Of a stretch of DNA of 38,588 bases, positions 8,567 through 16,197 are shown in pieces. Made by a program: the position numbers and the translations under genes. Within the stretch, counting starts at the first letter, position 1. Each line of letters begins with the position of its first letter. The notes under the pieces are model-generated. The model saw nothing but the letters and a program-made list of their open reading frames with translations. It was not told the origin of the DNA and searched no databases. Where the stretch lies: assembly GCF_900099935.1 (NCBI RefSeq), contig NZ_FNEK01000049.1, forward strand, positions 1 to 38,588, in the 5' to 3' direction. This stretch comes from Aliiruegeria lutimaris (GTDB lineage Bacteria; Pseudomonadota; Alphaproteobacteria; Rhodobacterales; Rhodobacteraceae).

Positions 8567-8775
8567 CCGGCTTCTGGCCAAGTGGGGGCACGGGTTTCCC
8601 ATAACCCTTTGCGTTCGAACGAAACGCCGGGACGCGTGGGCGGCTCGCAACTCGTTAGTGTCCGAGGACGTGGTGTAATTTCATCGGCGGTGCCGGTGTA
8701 ATCCTGGGTGGCCATCGAGGTGTATGGTCGAGGTGGAGTTTCGACGCTTCAACCACGAACCACACGGAGACCCCG

Positions 8776-9216
8776 ATGACCAAGACCAACATGGACCTTT
8801 CTGAGCTTCTGGCAAAGCAAGACGGAGGCGACTTCCTGCGCTCTGTTGCCGAGGCCGTTCTGCAGCTGATCATGGAGGCCGATGTCGAGGGGCTGATCGG
8901 TGCGGGCAAGCACGAGCGGGCCGATCAACGGACGACGTGGCGAAACGGGTATCGAGAGCGCGCTCTCGATACCCGTTTGGGCACGCTCAATCTCAAGGTT
9001 TCGAAGTTGCGGCAGGGCAGCTACTTCCCCGGCTTTCTGGAACCACGCAAGACCTCGGAGAAGGCTCTGGTGGCCGTGATCCAGGAAGCGTGGATCGGCG
9101 GTGTCTCGACCCGCCGCGTCGATGAGTTGGCGCAGGCGATGGGGCTGTCGGGCATCTCGAAGAGCACCGTGTCCAAGCTGTGCAAAGACATTGATGAACG
9201 CGTGAACGAGTTCCTG
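8776..9216 (+). pseudogene. IS256-family transposase, N-terminal fragment
   Basis: Begins MTKTNMDLSELLAKQDGGDF and contains the family signatures WRNGYRERALDTRLGTLNLKVSKLR (about residues 55-79), GSYFPGFLEPRK, and GISKSTVSKLCKDIDERVNEFL. A complete IS256 transposase is about 400 residues with a DDE catalytic core. Here everything after about residue 147, including all catalytic Asp/Glu positions, is missing. The open frame continues to 9480 but as unrelated sequence. It cannot be catalytically active. Confidence 0.85.
8943..8978. repeat. Perfect 36-bp palindrome inside the IS256 transposase
   Basis: The left arm AAACGGGTATCGAGAGCG is followed immediately by its exact reverse complement, with no spacer. 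The palindrome covers codons for WRNGYRERALDTRLG and so reads as protein while being fully self-complementary. The flanking bases do not pair. Confidence 0.9.
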
Positions 9217-9456
9217 AAGCCGTTTGCCCTTCAACTTGCGACACGTCGTCGTCTTGGGAACCTCGTGAACCGCAGCAATGCGTCCCGAACCGATATCGAT
9301 CGGGAAGAATGTGAATACCGAAAAGGTCACCGTAGAGCTGTTTCACATCAATTTAGGGCGTGTTCGCTCTCTCGACATCTCAGGCCGTCGGCCAGGACGA
9401 ACCGGTCGGCTCCGATGTCCATACGCCCGCGAGCAGGTGCATCTGCATTCGAGCAA

Positions 9457-11358
9457 TCAACTATCCAGGCGCATCTTTAGAAAGCGCAGGAAAATCAATG
9501 GTTCATCGGCAAAGACAAGCTCCATCGACGGGCTTGATCCACCCGACGCCTCCGCGTTGAATGCCGCTTTCACCTCATCAACATCGGGTACTTGCCGCAG
9601 GGTCTGTTCGACAGCGTCAAAATCAACAACCCTTGTCAGGCGGGGATCTCGTCGCATCTGCTGTAGTTCTCCGAGGTAGTCGTCCCTTTGTTCGGCCAGG
9701 CGCAACAGGTTACATGGAAATGGCGTCTGTTTCTGGCGCAGGGTGCGGACGCTTTCCGGAACCAGGTCCCTGATCGCCTCTCGAAAGATGGCCCGCCCAA
9801 GACCGTCTTTCCTTAAAAACCCCGCAGGCAACCGAATGGCGTACTCCAAAAGATGCCGGTCAAGCATCGGGAATGTATATTGGATGCCCCGCGCGGCCCC
9901 TTGCATCGCCCAATTTTCAAGGCGGTAGGCGACGAACCCGTCATTGAACCGATTTAATCGGTTCTTACGGGTGTTTGCTCCCGGGCGCGTCGCGCGCTTT
10001 GTGGTTTTTCGGAACGCGGGTTGGAGCATTTTGATGAGTTTTTCATCGACCGTTTCTGGCACATCTTTCTTCCCGGCAACCCGTCTCAGGGTGTTCCACA
10101 GCCTGGGCGGCACAAGCGTTTCTGCGACCTCGTTTGCCAGGATGCTTGTCTTTCTGGCGCCCGTTCGCTCGGACCTGGCGTGGATCTCCTGCAAAAGCTG
10201 TCGCCACCGGCCGCGCAGGAAAAGCTCTCCATAGGCTCCCTGACCGGCAAATGACACGACCTCGTCACCGCCCCAACCGGAGAGAATGACGTCGACGGTG
10301 TCGCGTTCGGCTGCATCCAGGATCCTTTCCTCCGCGCCGAAATACACCGCCATGCGATCCCGTAACGCACCGATGTGATCCGCAAAATCTTCGGGAGGCG
10401 CGATCTTCGTGTTGTAGATGTTGGGCTCACCCTGAACAGTGGCGTCGCTGTAGGGTCTCTCATCGAGAAGATGAACATCGGGTCGCGTTCGCGAGACGAA
10501 AGAATAAGTGTGGAGCGGCCTTCCATCCTGTTGCAAGGCGCGGGCTGCCAATACCGAAATGGCCGTAGAATCCAACCCGCCGCTCAGATGCGCTCCGATT
10601 ACCTCCCGTTTCGGGAGCCGACGAAGCACGGCTTCAGACAAATACCTCTTCAAGGTTTGGGCACATTCTTCGAATGACGCGCTTTCGGGAATGGGGTCTT
10701 TACATTTCAGCTCCCAGTATCTGCGCATTGTCACGTCTCCGGACGCGGTCACATGCATGGCGTGCGCGGCCGGCAGACGCTTGAGGCCCTTCACCAGCGT
10801 GCCTTCGACGTCGGACGCATCGTAGACGAAATTCGCCACGGCCGTGCCGAGGTCGAATTCCTCCGAGATCAATCGACTGTGCAGAATGAGGGTTGAATGT
10901 GACGCCCATAAAAGGAATTTTCCGGCTTCGTGAACGTAAAACAAGGGGCGTACGCCGACGTGATCACGGATCAGTGACAAGCGCTGGGATTTCTCATTCC
11001 AAATCGCGTAGGCAAAGTCCCCGTCGATCGGCCTTGCGGCGTCATCCCCGTAGCGTGCATGAAGACGGCACAAGAGACGCTCGCGTTCCTCCGGTGAAAG
11101 ATCTTTCGGGCTGTCTGCCCCGGGCGCAGTGTAAAGCCGTGCATCCGCAACACAGTGGAGGCCCGCCTCTTGGGTCAGCTCGCGACGTAGACTGCGGCGC
11201 CCGAGCGTCAGACGTCCCATCCCGAGCGGGCCCTGGCAGTGAAGATCGAGCGACCGCTCAATATCTGGCGCGACAGGCAGACCATCGGCCATGCGGTTCA
11301 ATACGCCGTCATCGACCGGTCTGCCATCTAAGTGTAAAATTCCGAAAATCAAATCCAT
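9457..11358 (-). CDS. Lasso peptide cyclase C (asparagine synthetase B-like)
   Basis: Predicted 633-residue ATP-dependent amide-bond-forming enzyme. Residues 1-200 form a class II glutaminase-like domain (GDFAYAIW, RDHVGVRPLFY), but residue 2 is Asp, not the catalytic Cys of true asparagine synthetases, so it should not hydrolyse glutamine. The synthetase domain has the PP-loop HLSGGLDST (257-265) and a second conserved region ILSGWGGDEV. This combination is the hallmark of lasso cyclases, which adenylate an Asp/Glu side chain and join it to the core N-terminus. It is the last gene of the RiPP operon, 6 bp after the ATP-grasp gene. Housekeeping AsnB is unlikely given the context and the missing Cys. 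Confidence 0.88.
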   Translation of the reverse strand: MDLIFGILHLDGRPVDDGVLNRMADGLPVAPDIERSLDLHCQGPLGMGRLTLGRRSLRRELTQEAGLHCVADARLYTAPGADSPKDLSPEERERLLCRLHARYGDDAARPIDGDFAYAIWNEKSQRLSLIRDHVGVRPLFYVHEAGKFLLWASHSTLILHSRLISEEFDLGTAVANFVYDASDVEGTLVKGLKRLPAAHAMHVTASGDVTMRRYWELKCKDPIPESASFEECAQTLKRYLSEAVLRRLPKREVIGAHLSGGLDSTAISVLAARALQQDGRPLHTYSFVSRTRPDVHLLDERPYSDATVQGEPNIYNTKIAPPEDFADHIGALRDRMAVYFGAEERILDAAERDTVDVILSGWGGDEVVSFAGQGAYGELFLRGRWRQLLQEIHARSERTGARKTSILANEVAETLVPPRLWNTLRRVAGKKDVPETVDEKLIKMLQPAFRKTTKRATRPGANTRKNRLNRFNDGFVAYRLENWAMQGAARGIQYTFPMLDRHLLEYAIRLPAGFLRKDGLGRAIFREAIRDLVPESVRTLRQKQTPFPCNLLRLAEQRDDYLGELQQMRRDPRLTRVVDFDAVEQTLRQVPDVDEVKAAFNAEASGGSSPSMELVFADEPLIFLRFLKMRLDS

Positions 11359-11364
11359 GACGAT

Positions 11365-12537
11365 CTAGATGTATTCTTCCACGATAGAGGCGAAAGGCGT
11401 GTCTGCAATCGGATGGTCAGGCACGGCCTGAAAATGAAAACACCCCCATCCTGCATTGGCCTCCAATAAAACCGGTCCCCCATCGCCAAAGGCTATATCC
11501 CATCCTAAAAAGATGAAGTGTGGCAGTTCGCTGTGGCCTTTCCGAACATAGTCCAACGCCTCTTGCCAATTCGGGAGCTGACTTCCCTCAAGCTGGCGGC
11601 TGGCGCAGGTTTCCGAGGCCTCATAGACGGGGCCAATCTGTCCGGAATGCAGTTCGATCATTGCAATGTGTCCGCCTTGTGTGATGTCTGATCCCTCGCG
11701 CGGCCAAACGGCCATTGCATCAATGATGTCCACGTCTCCATTCCGGCGCCGGCCGGTCACGATCCGCGCACATAGCGGAGACGGACCAATTATCGGCGCA
11801 TGGCTCGGCCAGGCTTTGATCACCTCCTGTACCAGAGTTTCACTGTGTTGTCGGGCATGTTCCGCAATATGCTCAGCCATCGCGTCGGGTGTCAAAACCA
11901 GCGCTCCGCGCCGATAGCCTCCGTCTTTCCAGCGCCACCGCTCTGCGCCGATCCCCTGAGATCCGCAGGATGGTTTTAGCCAGAGGTTCGCTCGGGGCAG
12001 GCTGTTCTCTCCCACGGGATCTCCCTTTTTCCAAACGCCGAAACTCCGAGGCGAAGGGAGGTCAAGTCCGTCACAGAATTCGGAAAAGAATTGCTTGTTG
12101 GCCACCGGGCCGAGTTCGCCATCCCCGCCTACGACCGCGTTCAACCCGGCCAGGGCGGGTCCGTTCTCATGCCAATAAAGGTAATCGTCCAGGCGGGCTC
12201 GCCGCTCCGACCGCCAAAGCTGATGCAGGAAATATTCCAGCGGCGGCACATTGTACCGTATCGCGAGCCACCAGGCGTCGATGATCCTCACAGGGGATGC
12301 CCGCTCCCTTAGTCCGACAGAGGCAGCCGTGCTGGCGGCCCCCATCGGCCATAGGACACTCATCGCCAACATTGCAACCATCCGTCGCCAAAACGGGCGC
12401 CCGGAAAACAGGTTCCGTCGCGCCATGACACGCAGGCGATGCATGGCAGGGCGGCCGCGCGGGATCCGGCAGGGGTGAAATGGGAACCCCGATTGGCTGA
12501 ACTGGGCCCACCGTGCCTGGAGCCGGCTTCCTGTCAT
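11365..12537 (-). CDS. ATP-grasp enzyme (sugar-transfer-associated type)
   Basis: Predicted 390-residue protein. The N-terminal 70 residues are basic with a hydrophobic stretch (MVAMLAMSVLWPMGAAS). The ATP-grasp fold follows: LWLKPSCGSQGIGAERW is the nucleotide-binding strand and loop, TLVQEVIKAWPSH the hinge strand, and LGWDIAFGDGGPVLLEANAGWG the metal-binding E/N region. The pattern fits ATP-grasp proteins classed as sugar-transfer associated (ATPgrasp_ST). Such enzymes ligate a carboxylate to an amine or other nucleophile via acyl phosphate. Its ATG overlaps the B2 stop (ATGA, 12534-12537), so the two are translationally coupled. It is not a standard lasso component and may be an extra tailoring ligase. 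Substrate unknown. Confidence 0.75.
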   Translation of the reverse strand: MTGSRLQARWAQFSQSGFPFHPCRIPRGRPAMHRLRVMARRNLFSGRPFWRRMVAMLAMSVLWPMGAASTAASVGLRERASPVRIIDAWWLAIRYNVPPLEYFLHQLWRSERRARLDDYLYWHENGPALAGLNAVVGGDGELGPVANKQFFSEFCDGLDLPSPRSFGVWKKGDPVGENSLPRANLWLKPSCGSQGIGAERWRWKDGGYRRGALVLTPDAMAEHIAEHARQHSETLVQEVIKAWPSHAPIIGPSPLCARIVTGRRRNGDVDIIDAMAVWPREGSDITQGGHIAMIELHSGQIGPVYEASETCASRQLEGSQLPNWQEALDYVRKGHSELPHFIFLGWDIAFGDGGPVLLEANAGWGCFHFQAVPDHPIADTPFASIVEEYI

Positions 12538-13004
12538 CTGAATGCCGCAAGCGGCACGTAGTCAAACACATCCGGACCACCCACCACGATGGTCTCTCCG
12601 ACTTCAAGCCATGCATGTGCATTGGCGCCACTAGGGTGTGACACCCGCTGAACCGGATCCCGATGGACACCGATGTAAACCGTCCCCGGCACAGCACGAA
12701 GACGCAGCATGATCCGGGCCGCGATGGCTTGCTCCATACAGAGGGCTTTGAATGGCACAACCGCGGCCGCTCTCTGAACGGCTGATCCCACGACCCGTGC
12801 CGTCTCTATTTGCGCGTGCGAGGCGTCAAACAGCGTGTCTGTGTCTTTTTGCGGAATTCCGCAGATGCGTGAATAAAACCGCATCGGAAGGCAGGTTAGA
12901 ATCCGTGCAATGCTCAGGGCAACGGAGGCTTCCAGTAATCGCAGCTTCCGTGCCGTGGGCGCGCGTAGAAAGGAAGTTACCATCGCAAGCATTGAACCGG
13001 TCAC
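12534..13004 (-). CDS. Lasso leader peptidase B2 (transglutaminase-like Cys protease)
   Basis: Predicted 156-residue member of the lasso B2 / Transglut_core3 family. The catalytic triad is visible: Cys89 in FKALCMEQA, His130 in GANAHAWLEV, and Asp145 (or Asp148) in GGPDVFDYV. The preceding RFYSRICGIP region is also typical. It removes the leader peptide of the precursor after delivery by the RRE protein B1. The GTG at 13004 is chosen because AGGCGAG lies about 6-8 nt before it. An in-frame ATG 12 bp further in is the alternative. It overlaps the ATP-grasp gene by 4 bp and follows B1 by 82 bp. Confidence 0.88.
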   Translation of the reverse strand: MTGSMLAMVTSFLRAPTARKLRLLEASVALSIARILTCLPMRFYSRICGIPQKDTDTLFDASHAQIETARVVGSAVQRAAAVVPFKALCMEQAIAARIMLRLRAVPGTVYIGVHRDPVQRVSHPSGANAHAWLEVGETIVVGGPDVFDYVPLAAFR

Positions 13005-13086
13005 TCGAGCTCGCCTGAATGCGTCATCTGCGGCCTGGTATCTTTATGCTTCAACGAACACCGGGAAGTCGGCGACGTGAGACTTC

Positions 13087-13377
13087 TCACCCGCAATCCT
13101 GCACCCTTTCAATGAGATCATGCGTCATCAGATCGTTCAAAAAACGCAGGGTCTCCGCCTCACACTCCATGCGGCCGACGTCATAGGTGCCGAGCAGCGC
13201 ATCAACGATGGAAGAGACGCGAACCTCGCCGTCCATCTCTCGCCAAATCGCCAGGCCCGTTTCACTCACAGAGAAGTACCGCCCAGAATCAATCCGCATC
13301 ATCAGAGTTTCAGCCCCGATATCGGCCTCCATCTGGCCCGCGCGTTTCGTTACGATGTCATCCAATGACAGGTGCAT
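13087..13377 (-). CDS. Lasso RRE protein B1 (PqqD-like)
   Basis: Predicted 96-residue PqqD-fold protein, a RiPP recognition element that binds the precursor leader. It shows the family pattern ETLMMRIDSGRYFSVSETGLAIWREMDG (beta hairpin then helix), followed by the winged-helix part VSSIVDALLGTYDV and CEAETLRFLNDLMTHDLIE. No PQQ biosynthesis gene is nearby; the partners are a lasso protease, a cyclase and a precursor, so the role is leader recognition for B2. The ATG at 13377 starts the conserved fold. It is separated from the precursor gene by 91 bp containing a small stem-loop. Confidence 0.88.
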   Translation of the reverse strand: MHLSLDDIVTKRAGQMEADIGAETLMMRIDSGRYFSVSETGLAIWREMDGEVRVSSIVDALLGTYDVGRMECEAETLRFLNDLMTHDLIERVQDCG

Positions 13378-13399
13378 TAGAGCTATATTCCGACAACCT

Positions 13400-13414
13400 G
13401 TGAGGGAGGCTCAC
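13400..13414 (-). terminator. Stem-loop between precursor gene and B1
   Basis: GTGAG-GGAGG-CTCAC, a perfect 5-bp stem with a 5-nt loop in the gap between the precursor stop and the B1 start. Stem-loops at this position in RiPP operons can stabilise or partially terminate the precursor message so that more precursor than enzyme is made. There is no T-run, so it would be an attenuator or processing site at most. Confidence 0.3.
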
Positions 13415-13468
13415 TGCAGAACGCGTCAATCGGGTCAACGCAGTCAGACTTTACTCCCGAAGCGAGGC

Positions 13469-13624
13469 TCAGGACAGGGAGGCATTGTGCTTGGAGTTAC
13501 CACCCTCGTTCGTATTTGTCTTGGATGCAGCGGGGGTTGCCTTCGAGACATTGAGCACAGGGGTCTTCCACGCTTTTTTTGCAGCTTCAATGTTGATTTT
13601 AGCACTTTGATCCGTCTTCGCCAT
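13469..13624 (-). CDS. Lasso-type RiPP precursor peptide A
   Basis: A 51-codon gene read directly from the minus strand, starting MAKTDQSAKINIEAAKK. A GGGGAG-type ribosome binding site lies about 9 nt upstream. The leader contains W19-K-T-P22-V-L24, matching the Y/W-x-x-P-x-L element bound by B1 proteins, and Thr30 stands at -2 relative to the predicted core. The core would be AASKTNTNEGGNSKHNASLS (20 residues) with Glu at position 9 to close a ring on Ala1. The C-terminal residue is Ser, the residue phosphorylated in paeninodin-type lasso peptides, and an HPr-kinase homologue is the neighbouring gene. Cleavage and ring assignment are inference. The core lacks the bulky plug residues usual in threaded lassos. 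Confidence 0.82.
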   Translation of the reverse strand: MAKTDQSAKINIEAAKKAWKTPVLNVSKATPAASKTNTNEGGNSKHNASLS

Positions 13625-13984
13625 CTGGCCTGCTCCCCCCCACTGAACGACGTATGGTCAATTTCCAAAACCCTACAACAAAATGCGCTGAAGTAAATAG
13701 GTCGGATGTGCTCATCAGTGACCCAAGTTTTCAAAACCTGTCTGTTCCAAGCGAAACGATGCGAGCTGCCAGGCGGCGCGTAGATACAAAATCGGGCTCC
13801 CCCCCTCAAGCGCGACCCGTCCAACTCCGTGGCGTTGGGGCGGAGACCCAGGGCACCGGGATCGACAACGTGATATCTGGAAGGTGACTATCTTTTCAGA
13901 AGCGAAAGTCCTTTTCAGAAGCGAAAGTCGCCCCACCGAGCCAATATGTAGACGGGCTTCCCAAGCCTCGGCGTCCACAAGGTG
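13625..13984 (-). other. Leader region between the kinase gene and the precursor gene
   Basis: 360 bp without a convincing gene in an otherwise tight operon. The precursor may have its own promoter here, but no clear -35/-10 pair was found. The region contains a perfect 19-bp tandem repeat next to the kinase stop (13892-13929). Confidence 0.4.
13892..13929. repeat. Two perfect tandem copies of a 19-bp unit
   Basis: CTTTTCAGAAGCGAAAGTC occurs at 13892-13910 and again at 13911-13929 without a mismatch. Each unit is itself a rough inverted repeat (CTTTTC ... GAAAG). It lies upstream of the precursor gene, so it may be an iterated regulator-binding site, or simply a recent slippage duplication. 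Confidence 0.85.
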
Positions 13985-14899
13985 TTACTTGTCTAGACAC
14001 TGCACGTGGCGCAGCACCAGGTCCACGACCCGGTCGAGCTCGTCGAAATGGTGCTTCCGCACCACTCTGTATATCTCCGACTGCCGGAGAAGGGCGGTTG
14101 CGGCCTCAAAGTACAGCTCCTCGTCCTTCAAATGTTGAACAAGGAAGGGACGATAGGCATTTCTTCTGATGCAAATCGCGGCTTCCGCCAATGGGAGAGG
14201 CATGCTGCGTGGATCGCCCTTTGCGTCTTCAGTCGTCAACTCGAAAATCGCCCGGATAGGAAACCGGTCTCGTGGCAGAACGCCCCCATCGACGAAAAAC
14301 TTGTCATATCTGCGATGGACCGCCCTCCCCTTTGCGTCCTGCAAGCCCAATGCCTTGATCGTGTCTTCCCATAATTTTAGCTTACGGCCGTCCGAGTGCG
14401 CGATCGCTCCGTCGTCCGAAACCTCGATAGCGCAAAGATCATCACACAAGAGCGTGAAACCTCGACGATGCAGCGACGCGGCCATGGTCGATTTGCCAGA
14501 ACCCGATGGGCCGCAAAGCAGGACGGCGCCGCCCGCGATCTCCACGGCGCTCGCGTGCAAAGTGACAATCTTGCGCATATGAAGCGCGATCCCCAGCACG
14601 GAACCAACCAGGTAGGCCGCAATTTCGTCTGGGTTTTCGGATTTCGGCCAAACGGAAACCGTCCCCTCCGCCGAAATATCGAACACAGCAACATCGGGCT
14701 CCGTGAAATGGAAGTGGGTTCCGTCGCTTTGCCAGTATGGCCCCGTGCTGGTGGGATCGACGAGAGCCGTGGGTGCGCATTTCGCATGCACGAAGCGCAG
14801 TTGAGGCACTCCTGCGCCTTCGGTGTCCTCGACCAGGCCCGGCAAATCAAATTCGCTTTCGATCACCAGCCCGGCACTTCTGTAGGTCTTGACTTTCAA
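13985..14899 (-). CDS. HPr-kinase-like lasso peptide kinase
   Basis: Predicted protein of 304 residues with the HPrK/P C-terminal kinase fold: HASAVEIAGGAVLLCGPSGSGKSTMAASL carries the P-loop (Walker A 130-138), and LLCDDLCAIEV (about 150-160) the conserved acidic pair. No phosphotransferase-system gene is nearby, and the partner is a precursor ending in Ser. HPrK homologues in lasso clusters such as paeninodin phosphorylate the C-terminal Ser side chain, so that is the likely reaction. The TTG at 14899 is chosen because AGGA sits 7 nt upstream and the fold begins there. The frame is open to 15016 but overlaps the nucleotidyltransferase. 34 bp separate it from that gene. Confidence 0.82.
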   Translation of the reverse strand: MKVKTYRSAGLVIESEFDLPGLVEDTEGAGVPQLRFVHAKCAPTALVDPTSTGPYWQSDGTHFHFTEPDVAVFDISAEGTVSVWPKSENPDEIAAYLVGSVLGIALHMRKIVTLHASAVEIAGGAVLLCGPSGSGKSTMAASLHRRGFTLLCDDLCAIEVSDDGAIAHSDGRKLKLWEDTIKALGLQDAKGRAVHRRYDKFFVDGGVLPRDRFPIRAIFELTTEDAKGDPRSMPLPLAEAAICIRRNAYRPFLVQHLKDEELYFEAATALLRQSEIYRVVRKHHFDELDRVVDLVLRHVQCLDK

Positions 14900-14933
14900 A
14901 TTGACATCCTGAGCGGCCAGCAACGGCCTCGTT

Positions 14934-16172
14934 TCATTGACCTTCGGCGCGAGCAGGGAGTGCACGACCGAGCATGCGCGCTGCCCGAATAAACAGGTAC
15001 CCGACTTCGAGGCCACGAGGCAAATCGATCATCACCAGCTCTGGTGGGGTGGGAGCAAACAGCAGACGAAAACGAGAGACACGCTCCTGGCGGGTGTGGG
15101 AGGCCGAAAGCGCCGTGTGACGCAGCAGCGACCGGGCAATTTTCAGCGGATGTCGGGAATGAAGGGGATCTTCCCGCAAGCTCGCCGTTTCAAGCATCCA
15201 GTCGAGGGATTGCTCTGCTAGTATTTCGCACCGCGGCAAGGACTGAACCAATCGCTCAATGGGGGGCGGGAGGGGGACGTTATCTATCCGAGCTGCAACG
15301 AGGGCGGCCGCACCGACAGCGCCGGACATGCCGATTTCCCGGGCGCGGTCGACAACGCCCTCCCAGTCGTTTTGATTGAGCCGCCCATTTTGCAATGTCC
15401 AGCGGATATCATTGAGCCATTTCAACCGCATCCACCCGTGTGACAGACCATGCGCACATAGATAGATAAAATGCTCGATGCGGTCGGGGACCAGGATTTC
15501 GCCCATTCCGGCCATGACCATGGGTTGAGCCCAGGCACGGTGAGGATCGGTTGGCATCATTCCTTCAACCTTCTGCCAGCGCCAGTGCAACTCGACGCCG
15601 ATCTCCTTGGACGGCGCAAGAAAAGCAAGTTGGTTTGTCACCCGCATCAGGCGTTTCCGCTGACGGTCGGAGCTTAGCAGGGCGCCAAAGTCGGCGCGAT
15701 AGTCCAGGCCCTCCAACTCGACCGCCGCCTCACGCGCCTGGCTTGGCGGAAGCAATATATCGATGTCGCCGGGATCTCGAAGGGCGAGATCATAATGGAT
15801 CATCAGAGACAACGGTGCCCCCTTCATCACCGCAGCCTTTATGCCGGCATCCCTCAGCGCACTCGCAACCAGACACGTCTCGCGGGCCAGCAAGAGTGCG
15901 CGAAAGGCTTGCGCCCTGGCGATGTTTTCCAACTGACGGCGCGCCGGGTCCGGCATTTGAATCTCCGGCATCCTGTCCAGGTTACGCCGTAAAAGCAGAA
16001 CAGACTTGTGTCGGAAAGCCAGGTTGATCAAACGGCTCCAGTCCACGGGCCCGACTGGAACACGTGGAGCGGGTCCTGTCAGCTGGACGAGCGTCCACCA
16101 CACCGCACTGTCCGCATCCAATCTGTCCGCGTCTTCTGCATTTTGGGTCACGGGGCTTCGATACGTTTTCAA
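14934..16172 (-). CDS. Nucleotidyltransferase-family protein (NTP_transf_5-like) of the RiPP operon
   Basis: Predicted protein of about 412 residues with a nucleotidyltransferase (pol-beta-like) core: IKAAVMKGAPLSLMIHYDLALRDPGDIDILLPP, where K117-G118 and the D136-x-D138 pair form the expected metal/nucleotide site. A helical C-terminus (RIEHFIYLCAHGLSHGWMRLKWLNDIRW) is typical of this family, which often accompanies HPrK-like kinases in lasso clusters. It may act on the phosphorylated peptide. The start is uncertain: TTG at 16172 overlaps the stop of a 9-codon minicistron that begins on the exporter stop (TGATG at 16196-16200), suggesting coupled reinitiation. The frame is open up to 16268. 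Confidence 0.75.
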   Translation of the reverse strand: MKTYRSPVTQNAEDADRLDADSAVWWTLVQLTGPAPRVPVGPVDWSRLINLAFRHKSVLLLRRNLDRMPEIQMPDPARRQLENIARAQAFRALLLARETCLVASALRDAGIKAAVMKGAPLSLMIHYDLALRDPGDIDILLPPSQAREAAVELEGLDYRADFGALLSSDRQRKRLMRVTNQLAFLAPSKEIGVELHWRWQKVEGMMPTDPHRAWAQPMVMAGMGEILVPDRIEHFIYLCAHGLSHGWMRLKWLNDIRWTLQNGRLNQNDWEGVVDRAREIGMSGAVGAAALVAARIDNVPLPPPIERLVQSLPRCEILAEQSLDWMLETASLREDPLHSRHPLKIARSLLRHTALSASHTRQERVSRFRLLFAPTPPELVMIDLPRGLEVGYLFIRAARMLGRALPARAEGQ

Positions 16173-16197
16173 TAGAGTGGATCCAACTTCGACGTCA

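Larger units (their letters stand above)
8658..9216 (+). mobile_element. IS256-family insertion sequence, truncated
   Basis: The left part of an IS256-family element: a non-coding end beginning near 8658 (exact inverted repeat not defined) followed by the first 147 codons of the transposase. Homology stops at about 9216. The next 240 bp up to the lasso cyclase stop hold no recognisable gene and no right-hand end, so the element was cut by a later rearrangement. It marks the junction between the EPS regulator block and the RiPP operon. Confidence 0.7.

Noticed and set aside
7941-8715. Minus-strand open frames across the RfaH-like gene
   Set aside because: They overlap a clear NGN-KOW protein and show no family features.
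9217-9456. Second transposon or right end of the IS256 relic
   Set aside because: No transposase motif, no matching terminal repeat; nothing could be assigned.
9457-11358. Housekeeping asparagine synthetase
   Set aside because: The catalytic N-terminal Cys is missing and the gene lies in an operon with B1, B2, precursor and exporter.
13087-13377. PqqD of PQQ biosynthesis
   Set aside because: No PqqA, PqqC or PqqE gene is present, and the neighbours are lasso genes.
13985-14899. HPr kinase of a phosphotransferase system
   Set aside because: No HPr, EI or two-component partner nearby, and the context is a RiPP operon with a Ser-ending precursor.
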